A DNA stretch of 64,000 nt from assembly GCF_023101765.2 (NCBI RefSeq), contig NC_064225.1, forward strand, positions 5,022,001-5,086,000, read 5' to 3'. Source of the DNA: Spodoptera frugiperda. Lineage: Eukaryota; Arthropoda; Insecta; Lepidoptera; Noctuidae. The position numbers and the translations under genes are program-made. Numbering within the stretch: the stretch's first letter is position 1; every line of letters starts with the position of its first letter. The notes beneath the pieces are model-generated. The model did not search any database and was not told where the DNA came from. It worked only from the letters and a program-made list of their open reading frames with translations. Positions 49,627-59,976 of the stretch are shown one piece after another.

Positions 49627-49930
49627 TGGGAGAGCCATACTTCGGCACGAATGGGCCGGCTCGACCAGAGTAATACCACGGCCTCACAGAAAACCGACGT
49701 GAAACAACGCTTGCGTTGTGTTTCGTTGTTTGAGTGAGGTTACCGGAGGCCCAATCTTCCCAATCTTCCCCATATTCCCGAACAACAAGCCTTAAATTCC
49801 TGACTCCCAAAAAGCCGGTAACGCACTTGTAAAGCCTCTGGTGTTTCAAGTGTCCATGGGCGGCGGCGATTGCTTACCATCAGGTAATACGTCAGCTCGA
49901 TTACCGGCATGTCTCATGAAAAAAAAAAAC
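49627..49930 (+). mobile_element. A-family retroposon with poly(A) tail
   Basis: Near full length: GGGAGAGCC, GGGCCGGCTCGACC, ACCGACGTGAAACAACGCTT, GTAAAGCCTCTGGTGTTTC and CTTACCATCAGG in order, ending in an A-run (49919-49930). It defines the sense of the family. Confidence 0.7.
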
Positions 49931-50464
49931 CAACTCTAGCCCTTAAGTGTAATGTTATAAGGAAAAAAAAAATCTAAAACATTCTACACACTTTACATAA
50001 CATAACTTATCAATACATTGCGTATTACCGCAAGCATAACAGGAAAACATAGCAAATCAATCTTCAATGTACTACAATCTTCAGCAATTGACCCAATTCT
50101 TCAAGTAAATCCACTTACTGTGCATAGAACAAACTGCCTTAAGAGCATCGGTGCAGAAATCTATATCAGATCTTGTAATGCACCAATTATTTGAGTATCG
50201 CAAGGTTTTTTCGCAATTCCCACCCACCCATGTTGTACGTAATTTTATTGCGGATAATATAAGTGTAAAATTTTCCAGTTTTTAATGGACGTTGTTTGTT
50301 TTATGGTCGGAATGTGGCAATAAATGGTTTTTAGGGCTTTTGATTTGTGGGGTATTATTTAATTCTTTAATATCGTAGTACATTATTACAGTATGCAAAA
50401 GATACATAATAACATATATGCTTATAATATTATTGAAATCATTATGGAATTGGCACCAATTACC

Positions 50465-50545
50465 AATCAATTAAAGCGCCGAACGCGTTCTCGTTTCGAT
50501 TGTTTTAAACGTAAAGCAAACTTAGGAGTTTCCTCTGGGGTACTG
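50465..50545. mobile_element. D-family MITE, half element
   Basis: One arm only: GCGCCGAACGCGTTCTCG, TTTAAACGTAAAGCAAACTT and GGGTACTG. Confidence 0.5.
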
Positions 50546-51092
50546 TTTTCTTACAGAACCGAGAAAAATTTTACTGACAGTCAAATTAAATAGATCCCAT
50601 TCCCAAATAGATCGATCGGTTTTAACAAACTTTAGGTAATCGTAAAACTTTACCATAATTTCGCAAACGCGAACATAATTCTTTTTATACCTACACAAAC
50701 ATTCTTAAAATCAATTATAATGTTTTATACCTACCTACAACGAACAGTCGAACACTCCTATACTTAAAATAAATTACTTGACTTTACTTGACATTTTCTC
50801 CAGGATACACAAAACTAAGTCACTAGCCCAAATAGATAAAGGCTATTAACTAATAATTCTTAATCCAATACTGTCTATCAAGCCAAGATTAGAAGCCCCA
50901 GCTTTTTCATGTTGTAATAAACAAGACGTAACGGGCAACCGTAGTGTGATCAATTAGAATGTTTAGATTATAATCTGTTTTGAAACCAAACCCACACTTA
51001 CTGCGGTACAGTATTGCAGAAACTGTTGATCAACAGGAAAGCTTACACTAATCGTTCATGATGGCGTATGTCAACATGACTAGATACAGGCT

Positions 51093-51268
51093 GGTTTTTT
51101 TTGATGTTTATGGGGGAAAATCATCCAATGACTTCTCCCGCCTTGGGCAAGGCGAGAGGTAGTGTCAGACTCTTACAAAATTATGGCTAAAAACCACCCC
51201 GTTCCTTCTCCTGCTTTTCGACCCGGAGCTCCGGTAAACCCGCTAGATGGTCCGCAGCTCCGGATCAA
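51093..51268 (-). mobile_element. B-family SINE with 11-bp target duplication
   Basis: Flanked by exact AGATACAGGCT at 51082-51092 and 51269-51279. The T-run at its left edge (51094-51101) is the poly(A) tail read on the minus strand, so sense is minus. The body shares the GGCGAGAGG, GACTAAAAACCACCCCG-like and CCGGAG blocks with other B copies. Confidence 0.85.
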
Positions 51269-51365
51269 AGATACAGGCTACGTAACAATAACTACGTTTA
51301 AAACATTGGCATGGCTACTGATATCGTGGATTATTTCATGAATAAGTATAGGTTTTTATTGAAGG

Positions 51366-51432
51366 TAATCTGCTAATGTAATATCCATTGTACCTATACA
51401 TGAATGCAATAAATGATTTGAGATTGATTTTG
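51366..51432 (+). repeat. Short LINE-tail-like repeat
   Basis: Partner of 11176-11235 (AATCTGCTAATGTAATATCC, ATACATGAATGCAATAAATG). Confidence 0.45.
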
Positions 51433-51890
51433 AGTTTTAATTTAAATATTCGACATATCCTTTTCTACATGAAGAATTAAACTAAACGTAGTTATATGAA
51501 AATGAAAACTTAAGAACAATAACCTGCCCGTAACTATGCCCGTAATTTAAATAAATACTATGTGCATTGATTAATTACTTGAAATTACTAATACTGTTGT
51601 CATAGCTTTATAAAACGAGGCAGTTCCACTACAGTACCTTTTTAAACGTGAAGAGCTAGTGCCATCAGAATTGCTTCACGCGTCTTGTCTTTCATATCGT
51701 TGTTCATAGTCTAAATCATATTACACGTTATGAATCTTTATTGCACGCCTTGTAAGCCTAGGTTTCCTAAGACGAACAATATTTCAGTGATCCTCTCGAT
51801 TTCAAAACTGTTAACTATTGCTTTATAATTTGTATGCGTTCATCTATCCGTAATACTAAATTGGTAACTTTATCTCCTTCTTCAACTACC

Positions 51891-52064
51891 ATTAGAACTT
51901 AAAACTGGATATTTACTATGTTTATTAGTTTTTGTGAGTTTCCAATATTTCGAATGAACATTTGTTAAAGTTCATCCGTGATCATGGCGCTTGCAACAGT
52001 GCCGAAATATCGGAAACTCATAGACATAAATAAACATGTTAAATATCCCGTTTTAAGTTCTAAT
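51891..52064. repeat. Inverted repeat with 62-bp arms
   Basis: Arms 51891-51952 and 52003-52064 are reverse complements at roughly 85% (about nine mismatches by eye) around a 50-nt spacer. The right arm reads outward into the decayed minus-strand frame at 52110-52400. It could be the terminal region of a retroelement (Penelope-like is one possibility) or an independent foldback element. Confidence 0.6.
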
Positions 52065-52109
52065 GATATTACTAGTGACCGTGTCAGTTTAAAAACTTAT
52101 ATTCTTCAA

Positions 52110-52400
52110 CTACATTCTAATTGGTAGTATTGTTTTGTTCGATATATTTTGTATTAAAGATTTCGAAATCTTTTTATCTCTTAATTTCTGTCCTTGGTCC
52201 ATACTCATACAAACTTGCTTAACTATCTCATTATCATTACCTTCATTTATTTCCATTGCTACTGTTTCGAAATCATTGATTTTATTTCGTACATTACTTT
52301 CGCTTAATTCTTTCTTATTTGGAAATATTGTTTTTACAATTGTATCAACAGTAATTTCACCTAATGATATCTTTGTATTGTTTTCTATAAATAATGAAAT
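52110..52400 (-). pseudogene. Open-frame remnant, possibly a retroelement ORF tail
   Basis: The minus strand is open for 96 codons from an upstream TAA to a TAG at 52110-52112. It has no ATG in the first half (first Met is about midway) and the composition is Lys/Glu/Asn/Ile-rich and soluble-looking. Shorter frames with ATG lie just upstream (about 52430-52560) in other phases, suggesting frameshift decay of a longer ORF. Immediately downstream is the inverted repeat at 51891-52064, so a mobile element is the likeliest source. I do not recognise the family. The plus-strand frames here (52135-52404 and 52417-52623) are probably antisense shadows. Confidence 0.3.
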
Positions 52401-52786
52401 TTAATGATGTTGTCTAATGATGTTATTATTCTTTGAATTGGTCAGTGAAATCAGTGCTACTGCATTTGTTTTCTATTTGTTCCATATTTGGTTTCACCTT
52501 CTTTTAGTTTGTGACTCATTTCGTATTGTTTTGTTTTATGTTCCATCTATGAATGCTATCTATATGAACTTTTTTCTACTCTTTATTGTTGACCAATTAG
52601 ATTTTCAATCAATTTATTTTTAGTTATTTTCAAAATCTGTGCTAATGTAATTTACATGTTATTGATTTAATATTATTCAATACTCATTTGTAATTCCAAT
52701 CTGTGTTCGATATACATTACTTCTTGAAAGTGAGAAGAAATAGGGAACTGAAAGATTAAAAGCACAAAATGAACATTCCACACATT

Positions 52787-52792
52787 TTTATT
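52787..52792 (-). terminator. Polyadenylation signal AATAAA of the cuticular protein gene
   Basis: The minus strand reads AATAAA here, about 440 nt past the stop codon, followed by a TG-rich stretch (TGTGTGG at about 52778-52784) that fits a downstream element. Cleavage is expected near 52765-52778, giving a 3' UTR of roughly 460 nt. Confidence 0.65.
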
Positions 52793-52893
52793 AAATCAGC
52801 CTCAACTCAAAGTACACGTACTTTGTCAAGTTACATTATAACAAAGCATATAAAAGCTAAAAAAATAATAACAGGTAATTATCTACAACTGCG

Positions 52894-52924
52894 GGCCGCG
52901 CGTCAAGACTGACGCTATGCGGCC
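52894..52924 (-). promoter_or_regulatory. GC-rich stem-loop in the 3' UTR of the cuticular protein gene
   Basis: GGCCGC-GCGTCA (52894-52905) pairs perfectly with TGACGC (52910-52915) and, after a 3-nt bulge, GCGGCC (52919-52924). That gives 12 GC-rich base pairs with a four-base loop in otherwise AT-rich DNA. It lies inside the predicted 3' UTR, so the transcript would carry it. Function is unknown; a stability or processing element is only a guess. Confidence 0.6.
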
Positions 52925-53233
52925 AACCTATTGTCCGTCGACTGCAAAACTACGAATATTTTTTGTTTGCATATTTCAGATCGGTTTTTGGTCAATTCTC
53001 GTAAAATGGTAACAACAAAAGGATTGATATTTCTCAACTGTTTAAGTTAGAACTCTTAATTCGTTCAGCAATTCATCGCAACATAGCCACCGTCACATCA
53101 CATAGCCTGTGAGCGGACAGCACCAACATTCACAAAATTTAGCAAAAATATACAATACACTAAAAATACTAATTGATCACATTTCTGAACTTAACCTACA
53201 AGGTACAAGGTGAGACTTAGGTCCTAGAGTCAC

Positions 53234-54445
53234 TCAGTGCCAACCGTGGTGCTGCTGGGGCTGGTGGTGCTCGTGGTGCTCCTCCTCCTTCTTGATGTAG
53301 AAGGGAACATGCACCTTCACGGGGTAAGGCACCTCCTTCACCAATGGGAATGGCACGTCCTTGTAGACTGGGTAAGGCTTGTCAATGGGGACCTTCACTT
53401 CGAAAGGCACCTTCTTCTCAACAGTGTATGGGATCTTCTTGTACACGTCGTAAGGCTTGGGCACTGGGACCTTGATGTGGACTGGGTAGGGCTTCTCAAC
53501 CTCAACCTTGTAGGGCTTGTCAACGGGGACCTTGACTTCGTAGGGCACAGGCTTGTGTACTGTGACGGGGTAGGGCTTCTCAACGGGGACTGGGTAAGGT
53601 TTGGGCACGTACACGTTGTAGGGCTTGTCGACGGGCACTTTCACTTCATAAGGCACCTTCTTGACGACTTCGTAGGGTTGGGGTACTTTGACTTCGTATT
53701 TCACGGGGACTGGGACCTTCTTCTCGACAGTGTAGGGCTGGGGCACGGGGACCTTGACTTCGTAGGGGACCTTCTTTTCGACGGTGTAAGGAGTGGGCAC
53801 CTTAACCTTCACTTCGTAGGGCTTGTCGACGGGGACCTTGACTTCATAGGGCACCTTCTTCTCAACGGTGTAGGGTTCAGGGACGTACACGGGGTATTTG
53901 ACGTACTCCTTCACGGTGACGGGGACTTTCTTTTCGATGGTGTAGGGCTGGGGCACGGGCACCTTGACTTCATAAGGTACTTTCTTCTCAACGGTGTAGG
54001 GAACGTGCTTCTCAACGGTGTATGGGACGGGGACCTTCTTGATGACTTCGATGGTCTTGACGTGCTCGTGGTGCTGGTGTCCGTGGCCCTCGTCAGAGGA
54101 GATGGGTTTCCAGCCACCGCTGGAGCCTCCGAAGTCACCGCCACCATGTCCGTAGCTGTCGCCACCGCCTTGTCCGTAGCTGTCACCGCCGTGTCCGAAG
54201 CTCAGGCCACCTCCGTGACCGAAACTTTCACCACCGCCGTGTCCGAAGCTCACACTCTCGCCGCCGCCGTATCCGCCATGTCCTCCATAACCTCCCTCAC
54301 TGCTGCCGCCACCGCCTCCATAGTGACCGAAGTCATAAATTCCTCTCTTCTCCTGCTTCTTATCTTCGGAAGCTGCCGCTTGTTTCGGTGCGCCTTTCTC
54401 CTCGCTGGCAAAGGCCACCACGGCCAGCGATGCGACCAATACAAC
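53234..54445 (-). CDS. Vajk-like repetitive cuticular protein, exon 2 (residues 5-407)
   Basis: This exon carries nearly all of a 407-residue secreted structural protein, joined in phase 0 to a four-codon exon at 60589-60600. It begins after a clear acceptor (TTGTCTCCAG, AG at 54447-54446) with codons V-V-L-V and ends with TGA at 53234-53236. In joined numbering, residues 1-17 form a signal peptide (likely cut AFA|SEE), and residues 35-38 are QEKR, a possible basic cleavage site. Residues 39-115 are Gly/Ser/His/Tyr-rich with repeated GHGG units, and 125-132 form a His cluster. Residues 133-388 are Val/Pro/Lys/Tyr repeats: six (Y/F)EVKVP(V/I) units followed by DKPY or PQPY, interleaved with PYTVEKKVP. 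Residues 389-407 are Glu/His-rich, ending HGWH. The mature chain has no Cys and no Met. The repeat style matches the insect Vajk cuticular proteins; automatic annotation may call it a zinc-finger-512B-like or adhesive-like protein because of its low complexity. The role in extracellular cuticle is inferred. The exon is much more GC-rich than its surroundings. Confidence 0.9.
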   Translation of the reverse strand, partial: VVLVASLAVVAFASEEKGAPKQAAASEDKKQEKRGIYDFGHYGGGGGSSEGGYGGHGGYGGGESVSFGHGGGESFGHGGGLSFGHGGDSYGQGGGDSYGHGGGDFGGSSGGWKPISSDEGHGHQHHEHVKTIEVIKKVPVPYTVEKHVPYTVEKKVPYEVKVPVPQPYTIEKKVPVTVKEYVKYPVYVPEPYTVEKKVPYEVKVPVDKPYEVKVKVPTPYTVEKKVPYEVKVPVPQPYTVEKKVPVPVKYEVKVPQPYEVVKKVPYEVKVPVDKPYNVYVPKPYPVPVEKPYPVTVHKPVPYEVKVPVDKPYKVEVEKPYPVHIKVPVPKPYDVYKKIPYTVEKKVPFEVKVPIDKPYPVYKDVPFPLVKEVPYPVKVHVPFYIKKEEEHHEHHQPQQHHGWH

Positions 54446-55439
54446 CTGGAGACAAGGAAATAACAATTAGTAATTGTGAAACATCATCGCTAGAAAGTAA
54501 TCGATGAGTGTGGAGTTTATGTGCCAATAGTGACCGCGAAGTAATTGCAATTGATTCTTTAGTACTTTCAGATGTCTGCAGCGATGTAAGAAGACAAGAA
54601 AGTTCGTTTGGCGTTAAATAACAATGATATAAGAGGTTTAAAATCCTAAGCTAAGCCTTGGAACGTAAGAAAGTAAAAGTTGCATCGGACTAGTTAAACT
54701 CATGTCGAGACGGAATACAAAATTCACACTTTCACTCAATGTTATATCGTTAACGTATAATCTCGATTCTTGATTCCCAACAGCATTGTTAGCCGGAGTT
54801 TGTAAAAACATCGAGTTTGTTTCACTTCCTTGCTCAGTTATCAATTAACCGTGAAACATGATGATACGCTAATTACAATTAGGATTTATTAATTAATTTT
54901 ACACATTTGTTGAACCGTGTTATGATTTATTCGACTCGGAAACAATAAAAAAATGCTACGGCGATTTATGAACCGTTTTGGATTTGAAATATAACAGCAC
55001 TTATGAATGGTTAAATACCGATTATTCATTGCGTACTTCGGTGACTAATTTAATGTCCGAACATTTATGTTTAATTGCCTTTAGCTGGCTTTCTAAAGGT
55101 TCATAATCAAGTTTGTAGATTATGGGTATTGCAATGGCGTCATTCCCAGAAAGTACACAAACTATAGCAGGTTAAGCAACGTCCAACAATTACTTGATAA
55201 GATCAGTCAATTTGTCCGTTTGTCTTTTGTTGTTGTTGTTATCTCTCGAATCTACGAGATTAATTTTCGTGACTTACGTAATATTAATAATTGTGGCAAA
55301 GTTCTTTGTTTTGTTTTGTATGACTGTTTTAATTTTTATCTTACTTCATGTTATGTTCATTGACGGTCTGATGTTGCTACGTTTATGAATGGAAATTAGG
55401 GAGAACGATACAAAGTTTTGTAATTTTTCTTTTGTCTTT

Positions 55440-55620
55440 CTTTATATATAAAAATCAATTGCTGTTCGTTAGTCTCGCTGAAACTAAAGATCGGCTGGAC
55501 CGACTGACTAATTTAGGTCTTGAACTATTTGTGGAAGTCCAGGGGAGGTTTAAAAAGGTGAGAACAACACGTTTGAGGCGGTTCAAAGTTTGATGGGACA
55601 GCTAGTGTAGAAAATATATA
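55440..55620 (+). repeat. Mobile-element tail in the intron
   Basis: AATTGCTGTTCGTTAGTCTC, GGTCTTGAACTATTTGTGG and AAGTCCAGGGGAGG match, in reverse, the sequence at 17665-17835. Confidence 0.5.
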
Positions 55621-56069
55621 TTTTCGATATAGTATTGAGTGTCTAACTATTTGGTATATAGGCTTGATTAAAAAGAGCAAGGAAAGCATTAAGAGAACTT
55701 TCTCAAAATCTGTATCCGATTGAGTAAAACAGCATTTTCTACAAAGGATTGTACAAGGTCGTAAGCAAAAAGTAGTGCACAAAAATAAAACATCTGTTTT
55801 AACGTTTCAACAAACTTTCATGTGACCTTCAAAAACTAGTTCTAGATTGTTTTGGTCTGACTTTTTGACCTAGATCTCAAGCATGTTGACTGACCAGTAA
55901 CCACTAAATGAAGTCATCATATGCGCTGTATAAACATAGTCAATAGTTTTGATATGACAAATGTATTAGATGAATAACATTTGAGTATTGATTGATGACT
56001 TTGAATAGAAATAGAAATGGTGTATCTTTGCTATGGATATGACGGAAGAAGAAGACATGAAAGACGTGA

Positions 56070-56156
56070 AAAAAGCCCAGTAATACTTTGCCCGACACGG
56101 GAATCGAACCCGAGACCACTTGCCCGGCAGTCACAATTGCGACCAACGAGGCAGTC
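56070..56156 (-). mobile_element. C-family SINE head, tRNA-like, in the intron
   Basis: Antisense B box GGAATCGAACC (56100-56110) with the ACTTTGCCCGACACGG flank and the TTGCCCGGCAGTC block. It could be mistaken for a tRNA gene, but the acceptor stem does not close and the sequence matches the SINE copies. Confidence 0.6.
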
Positions 56157-56727
56157 GCTTAATTTCTAACCAGAGAAAACTATAATTATAACGTTACACA
56201 CCTCAAGTTATAACAACCATAGTGTTATGTTTATGTTATGTAAAGAACAACTCTCAAATATAACAAAGTGGGCTATTTAACATAACATAACATTACGTCC
56301 AAGAAACGCATACATATTATGGTTGAGAGTAGGAAGTGATTACGTTGTTATGAATGATCGAGAGCCGGTAGGTGGCGCCACTTGCCATACAAGTGAATTA
56401 CTAGCGTAACGCAGATTGCAGAACATTTAATTTTAACATGGTTGTTTGATTCTTGATTTCTTATTGGTTTGTAGTAAATATAAATTAGTGTCCATTAGTT
56501 AATGTTCGACTTGATGACTTTAGTAATTTCTAATCGCTTGTTTGTTTTATGTAGTTTATATTACATACATGGAATAAGTAATCATAATGATGTTTATATA
56601 CTTTCATTTTCTTTGTGATTACTCAAATATTCTTTGGTTTAATTAACAAGCGAATATTGTCGGAAAATCAATGGTAAATGTAACTACATACCTTCGCTTG
56701 TAGGCTTTTTAAACAGTACCTTTACAT

Positions 56728-56772
56728 GTTTGTTTTCGTTACGTAATTAAACTTGTACTAAGGATACTGGTG
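56728..56772. mobile_element. D-family MITE, end fragment in the intron
   Basis: TTACGTAATTAAACTTGTAC followed by TAAGGATACTGG matches one D terminus. Confidence 0.4.
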
Positions 56773-57251
56773 TCATTATAGTTAAAAGTTAAGCCTAGCC
56801 TTAACTAAGTTTAACCATCTATGCAAACTCATTTTCCAAACAAACTATATCATTTCTCAACAAAAAGAGCCAAAGATTCCTTAACAAAAATGCTCATAAA
56901 AACAAGAAGCGTGCTATTAATTCTATGCTTACACAACTCTATGATTGTCTAACAAACATTTAACCCAGTTTTGTATATAATTACGCTATGTACATCAAGG
57001 TAAGTAGGTACGTACTTGTTGTGCATCGGTCTATATTAATTACCGTATCTAGAGAGTGAAAGTTGTTCGAGATATTGCGATGTGGGGCCTATACCATGTG
57101 TTTTAGTTTCGTGGTTCACGTAGAATGATAGCGAGTGAGAATTTTGTGTTCATATGTGATCTTTTGTGTTAAACGACATTGATGAAGTATCTAATATTTG
57201 GATTAGTATTTAGTTTGTTATTCTTTCAAATATGATGTTTAAATAAATAGT

Positions 57252-57509
57252 ATGAAGTGTATTTTCAATTTGCTAATCTTTATTGCGCTGTTATGTCTTT
57301 CATTTAACGCAAAAACTCGTAAAATTCTCACTACTATCATTAAATTTTCACTCCACATTGTACATTTGAGAGTAAAAACTAACTTATCAAGTAAACAAAT
57401 CACAAACTTTCGCACCAATTACTTCGACAACTTTCGAAGCGAAATCGTTGCGAGTTCCACTGGTAACGCGGTTCATATAGATCGGATATCCAGTGTCAAT
57501 GCTCGCTAA
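57252..57509 (+). CDS. Small ORF with signal-peptide-like N-terminus, within the intron
   Basis: Starts at a true ATG: MKCIFNLLIFIALLCLSFNA followed by basic sequence, 85 residues in all. The N-terminus has the charge and hydrophobic core of a secretion signal. The rest has no Cys and no recognised motif, base composition is as AT-rich as the surroundings, and no promoter or poly(A) site is obvious. It may well be chance. Confidence 0.15.
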   Translation: MKCIFNLLIFIALLCLSFNAKTRKILTTIIKFSLHIVHLRVKTNLSSKQITNFRTNYFDNFRSEIVASSTGNAVHIDRISSVNAR

Positions 57510-59639
57510 ACCAGTTTTATGTGATCAGAATTCATATAAGCATGAGATTTGCCGTGAAACAGCGAAAACAGGTTCAACGCGCGAGTCTCCATACAAATTA
57601 TACGATACGACTTGTAAACAAAACGATTGTTAAAAATCACGTAGGTATCCATTTTGAAAGTGTAGAATACGAAATTTCATTTAATTATACCATTTTCTAC
57701 AAATCTTTCTTCAAAGAAATCCTTAAATTTTGTTCCTATAATCAAATTCAAACGCCTCGCAATTAAATTTCTCCAAAAACAAACCAAACAATTATTTAAT
57801 CGACTATTCATACCGAGTCATTCATCGAAACTACACTACAACATCTGCAATCGATATCGTAAAATTCTATAACTATGACATAACGATTATTTACTCGAAT
57901 GAAACTACAAAATTACATTATGCCATCGAAATCACTCGATTATAAATCGTTACGTTGGTAATTATACTGAGTGATTATGAGTCGGATGTATCCGTATGTG
58001 TCATAAGCTGTGAGTATAATCGATGCGTGACTTTTGCGTCAATAGTCGATTATCTGTGTTATGCACTAGTGTCATCGGTAATTGTTGTTGCACTAATTTC
58101 AACTCTAGTGCTTTATTGCCAAGTGGAACGAGAGATCTTTTTAAACAGGGAACATATTTATCGGGTTTGGTAGTGCAAATAATGTTTGTAATTTTATTCT
58201 ATTTGGATCGAGGCTCAAAACAATTTATAGTTAGTTAATTTACTATTGTTTGTTGTGTATTGTATTTTTTTTTTTCAGTTTAGTTTTTAATTAACAAATG
58301 GATATTACTTAGTAAAGTTTAGAATTATTCTCATTATGTAGTTTTTAATTAAAACTTTGTAATAAAATGACTAACGTTTCTATTGCTTTTGCACTTATAG
58401 TATTTTATTGATTTTGTCTCCAATTGTTCGTAATTTCATCATTCATAAACGCAATCTTTGTTTTACTGCTAATAATATTGATTAATGACCGATAAAATTT
58501 CTCAAGAGGTACAAAATATGCTACTTTGAAATAAGTGATAGTCTTTACTAATTTTATGACAGCTGTGTCTAAGATTTAACGTTGACTTTTGATCCTGCCA
58601 CTAACGTATTCACGGAGGATTCATTATTCTTCATCAAATTAGTTACACAATCTGTTTTGAGATACTGTGACTTCAATATTAAGTTGATTTATAGATTCTG
58701 AATGTGATGCATTTTGATAATTTCCTTGTTTTAATTTTACATTCTCTAAATATATTTACAGTGAGGCTATTTGAAATCAAAATAGTGCAAATATGTAGTT
58801 CGTCTACTCTTTTAAAGTAAACAAACATTTCTGAGTACTAATACAACAGTAAATAATATGTTTTTTAATTTTCTTATTTTTTAAACGATCGAAAGAAAAG
58901 TGCATAATAGTTTTACTTTTAATACTGTATCGTATCGATCTGTTACAAGACTTACAAGTTATGCGAAATGCATTTTAGTGCTCAAAACAACTGCATTTCT
59001 TACTGCACTCGATACAACCCGGAAAACTTTGTCACAACCTACTTTCAAAACATACTTAGCATGTAGAAATTATTCAGTAAATAATAATATTATCCTGATT
59101 TGCATATCGATGTCGGAAATGCATATACATAAATTATGTCTCAAGATTAGATAATTGTTAAATAATAATCGACTAAAAATATTAGTCGAGTGTGCTCGCT
59201 CAACCCTATTACAACTTTTTCGGTCTATGCAATTTTGGTAAAGGATTTTTTGGATTTTTCGGTCTATGAAACATGATGTTATTGTAACGGATAATTTATC
59301 ATTTTTGGTTTATACACAAAAATGTTGTATTTGCCAAACTATCAATAAATAAGTCGCAAAAATACTTTTATTAGCCGAATCTAAGTTACGCTGCTTAGGT
59401 AAGTACTCTTTGAGTATGTAAATAAAAATTTGAAAGTAATACATATACGCGTTAATAATGGTAATCAGAGTAATTCTTTACCTAAACACCGTATCTCCTG
59501 CGAAACGTACAATTTTAGATACTTTCTACTTTGAAAAGGAAAGTGAAATGAAAATTATAGTAAAACCGGTTACTTGAGGAAGGAAACTGATTACATGATA
59601 GTGTGGCTACTTTTATAATGTCGTATTATTATGCTCTTA

Positions 59640-59976
59640 CTAGCTAATACCAGCGGCTTTGCCCGGTTTGGTATCGGAAAAAAATAGTATACTATTATTC
59701 CAAAATGTAACTATGCTAATATCGTTCAGATGCTTTCAATAGTTTTTGTGTGAAAAACTAACTAACATACATCCTTATAAACTTTCGTCTTATTAATATT
59801 AGTAAGATGCGAAATTTTGTCAGGATGTATGATAGTTTGTTTGGTTGTTATACTCTTTCACGCAAAAGTTACTCAACGAATCTTGATCAAAGTTGGCAAA
59901 GAGATAGACTATATAGTCTGGAATAATACATTATTTTTATCCGGATAACGAAAGCGAAACTACGGGTAGAAGCTAG
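59640..59976. repeat. Two E-type tails in inverted orientation
   Basis: A minus-orientation copy (about 59640-59790) abuts a plus-orientation copy (about 59791-59976). They share GTCTGGAATAATACATT-like and GGATGTATG blocks. This is inside the intron of the cuticular gene. Confidence 0.45.

Larger units (their letters stand above)
45092..51081. other. AT-rich, repeat-strewn intergenic sequence
   Basis: Holds A, C, D, F and G copies listed separately. The remaining frames (45215-45421, 46630-46969, 47379-47934) have no domain or splice context. Confidence 0.45.

Noticed and set aside
52135..52623. Plus-strand ORFs of 89 and 68 residues rich in Phe/Leu/Ile
   Set aside because: They use non-ATG starts or lie opposite the more protein-like minus-strand frame, and look like antisense shadows.
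53237..54463. A 408-codon open frame on the plus strand exactly opposite the cuticular protein exon
   Set aside because: It is the antisense of a repeat-rich coding exon whose codon use avoids stops on the other strand. It has the same ends as the sense frame, a Leu/Val/Gly/Asp-rich low-complexity product and no promoter or splice context.
54446..54466. First seven codons of the 410-codon frame as the true N-terminus
   Set aside because: They begin with TTG, lie upstream of a clear acceptor, and give a poorer signal peptide than exon 1 joined at 54445.
56079..56156. tRNA gene on the minus strand
   Set aside because: The B box is perfect, but the sequence matches the tRNA-derived SINE copies in the window and does not close into a full cloverleaf.
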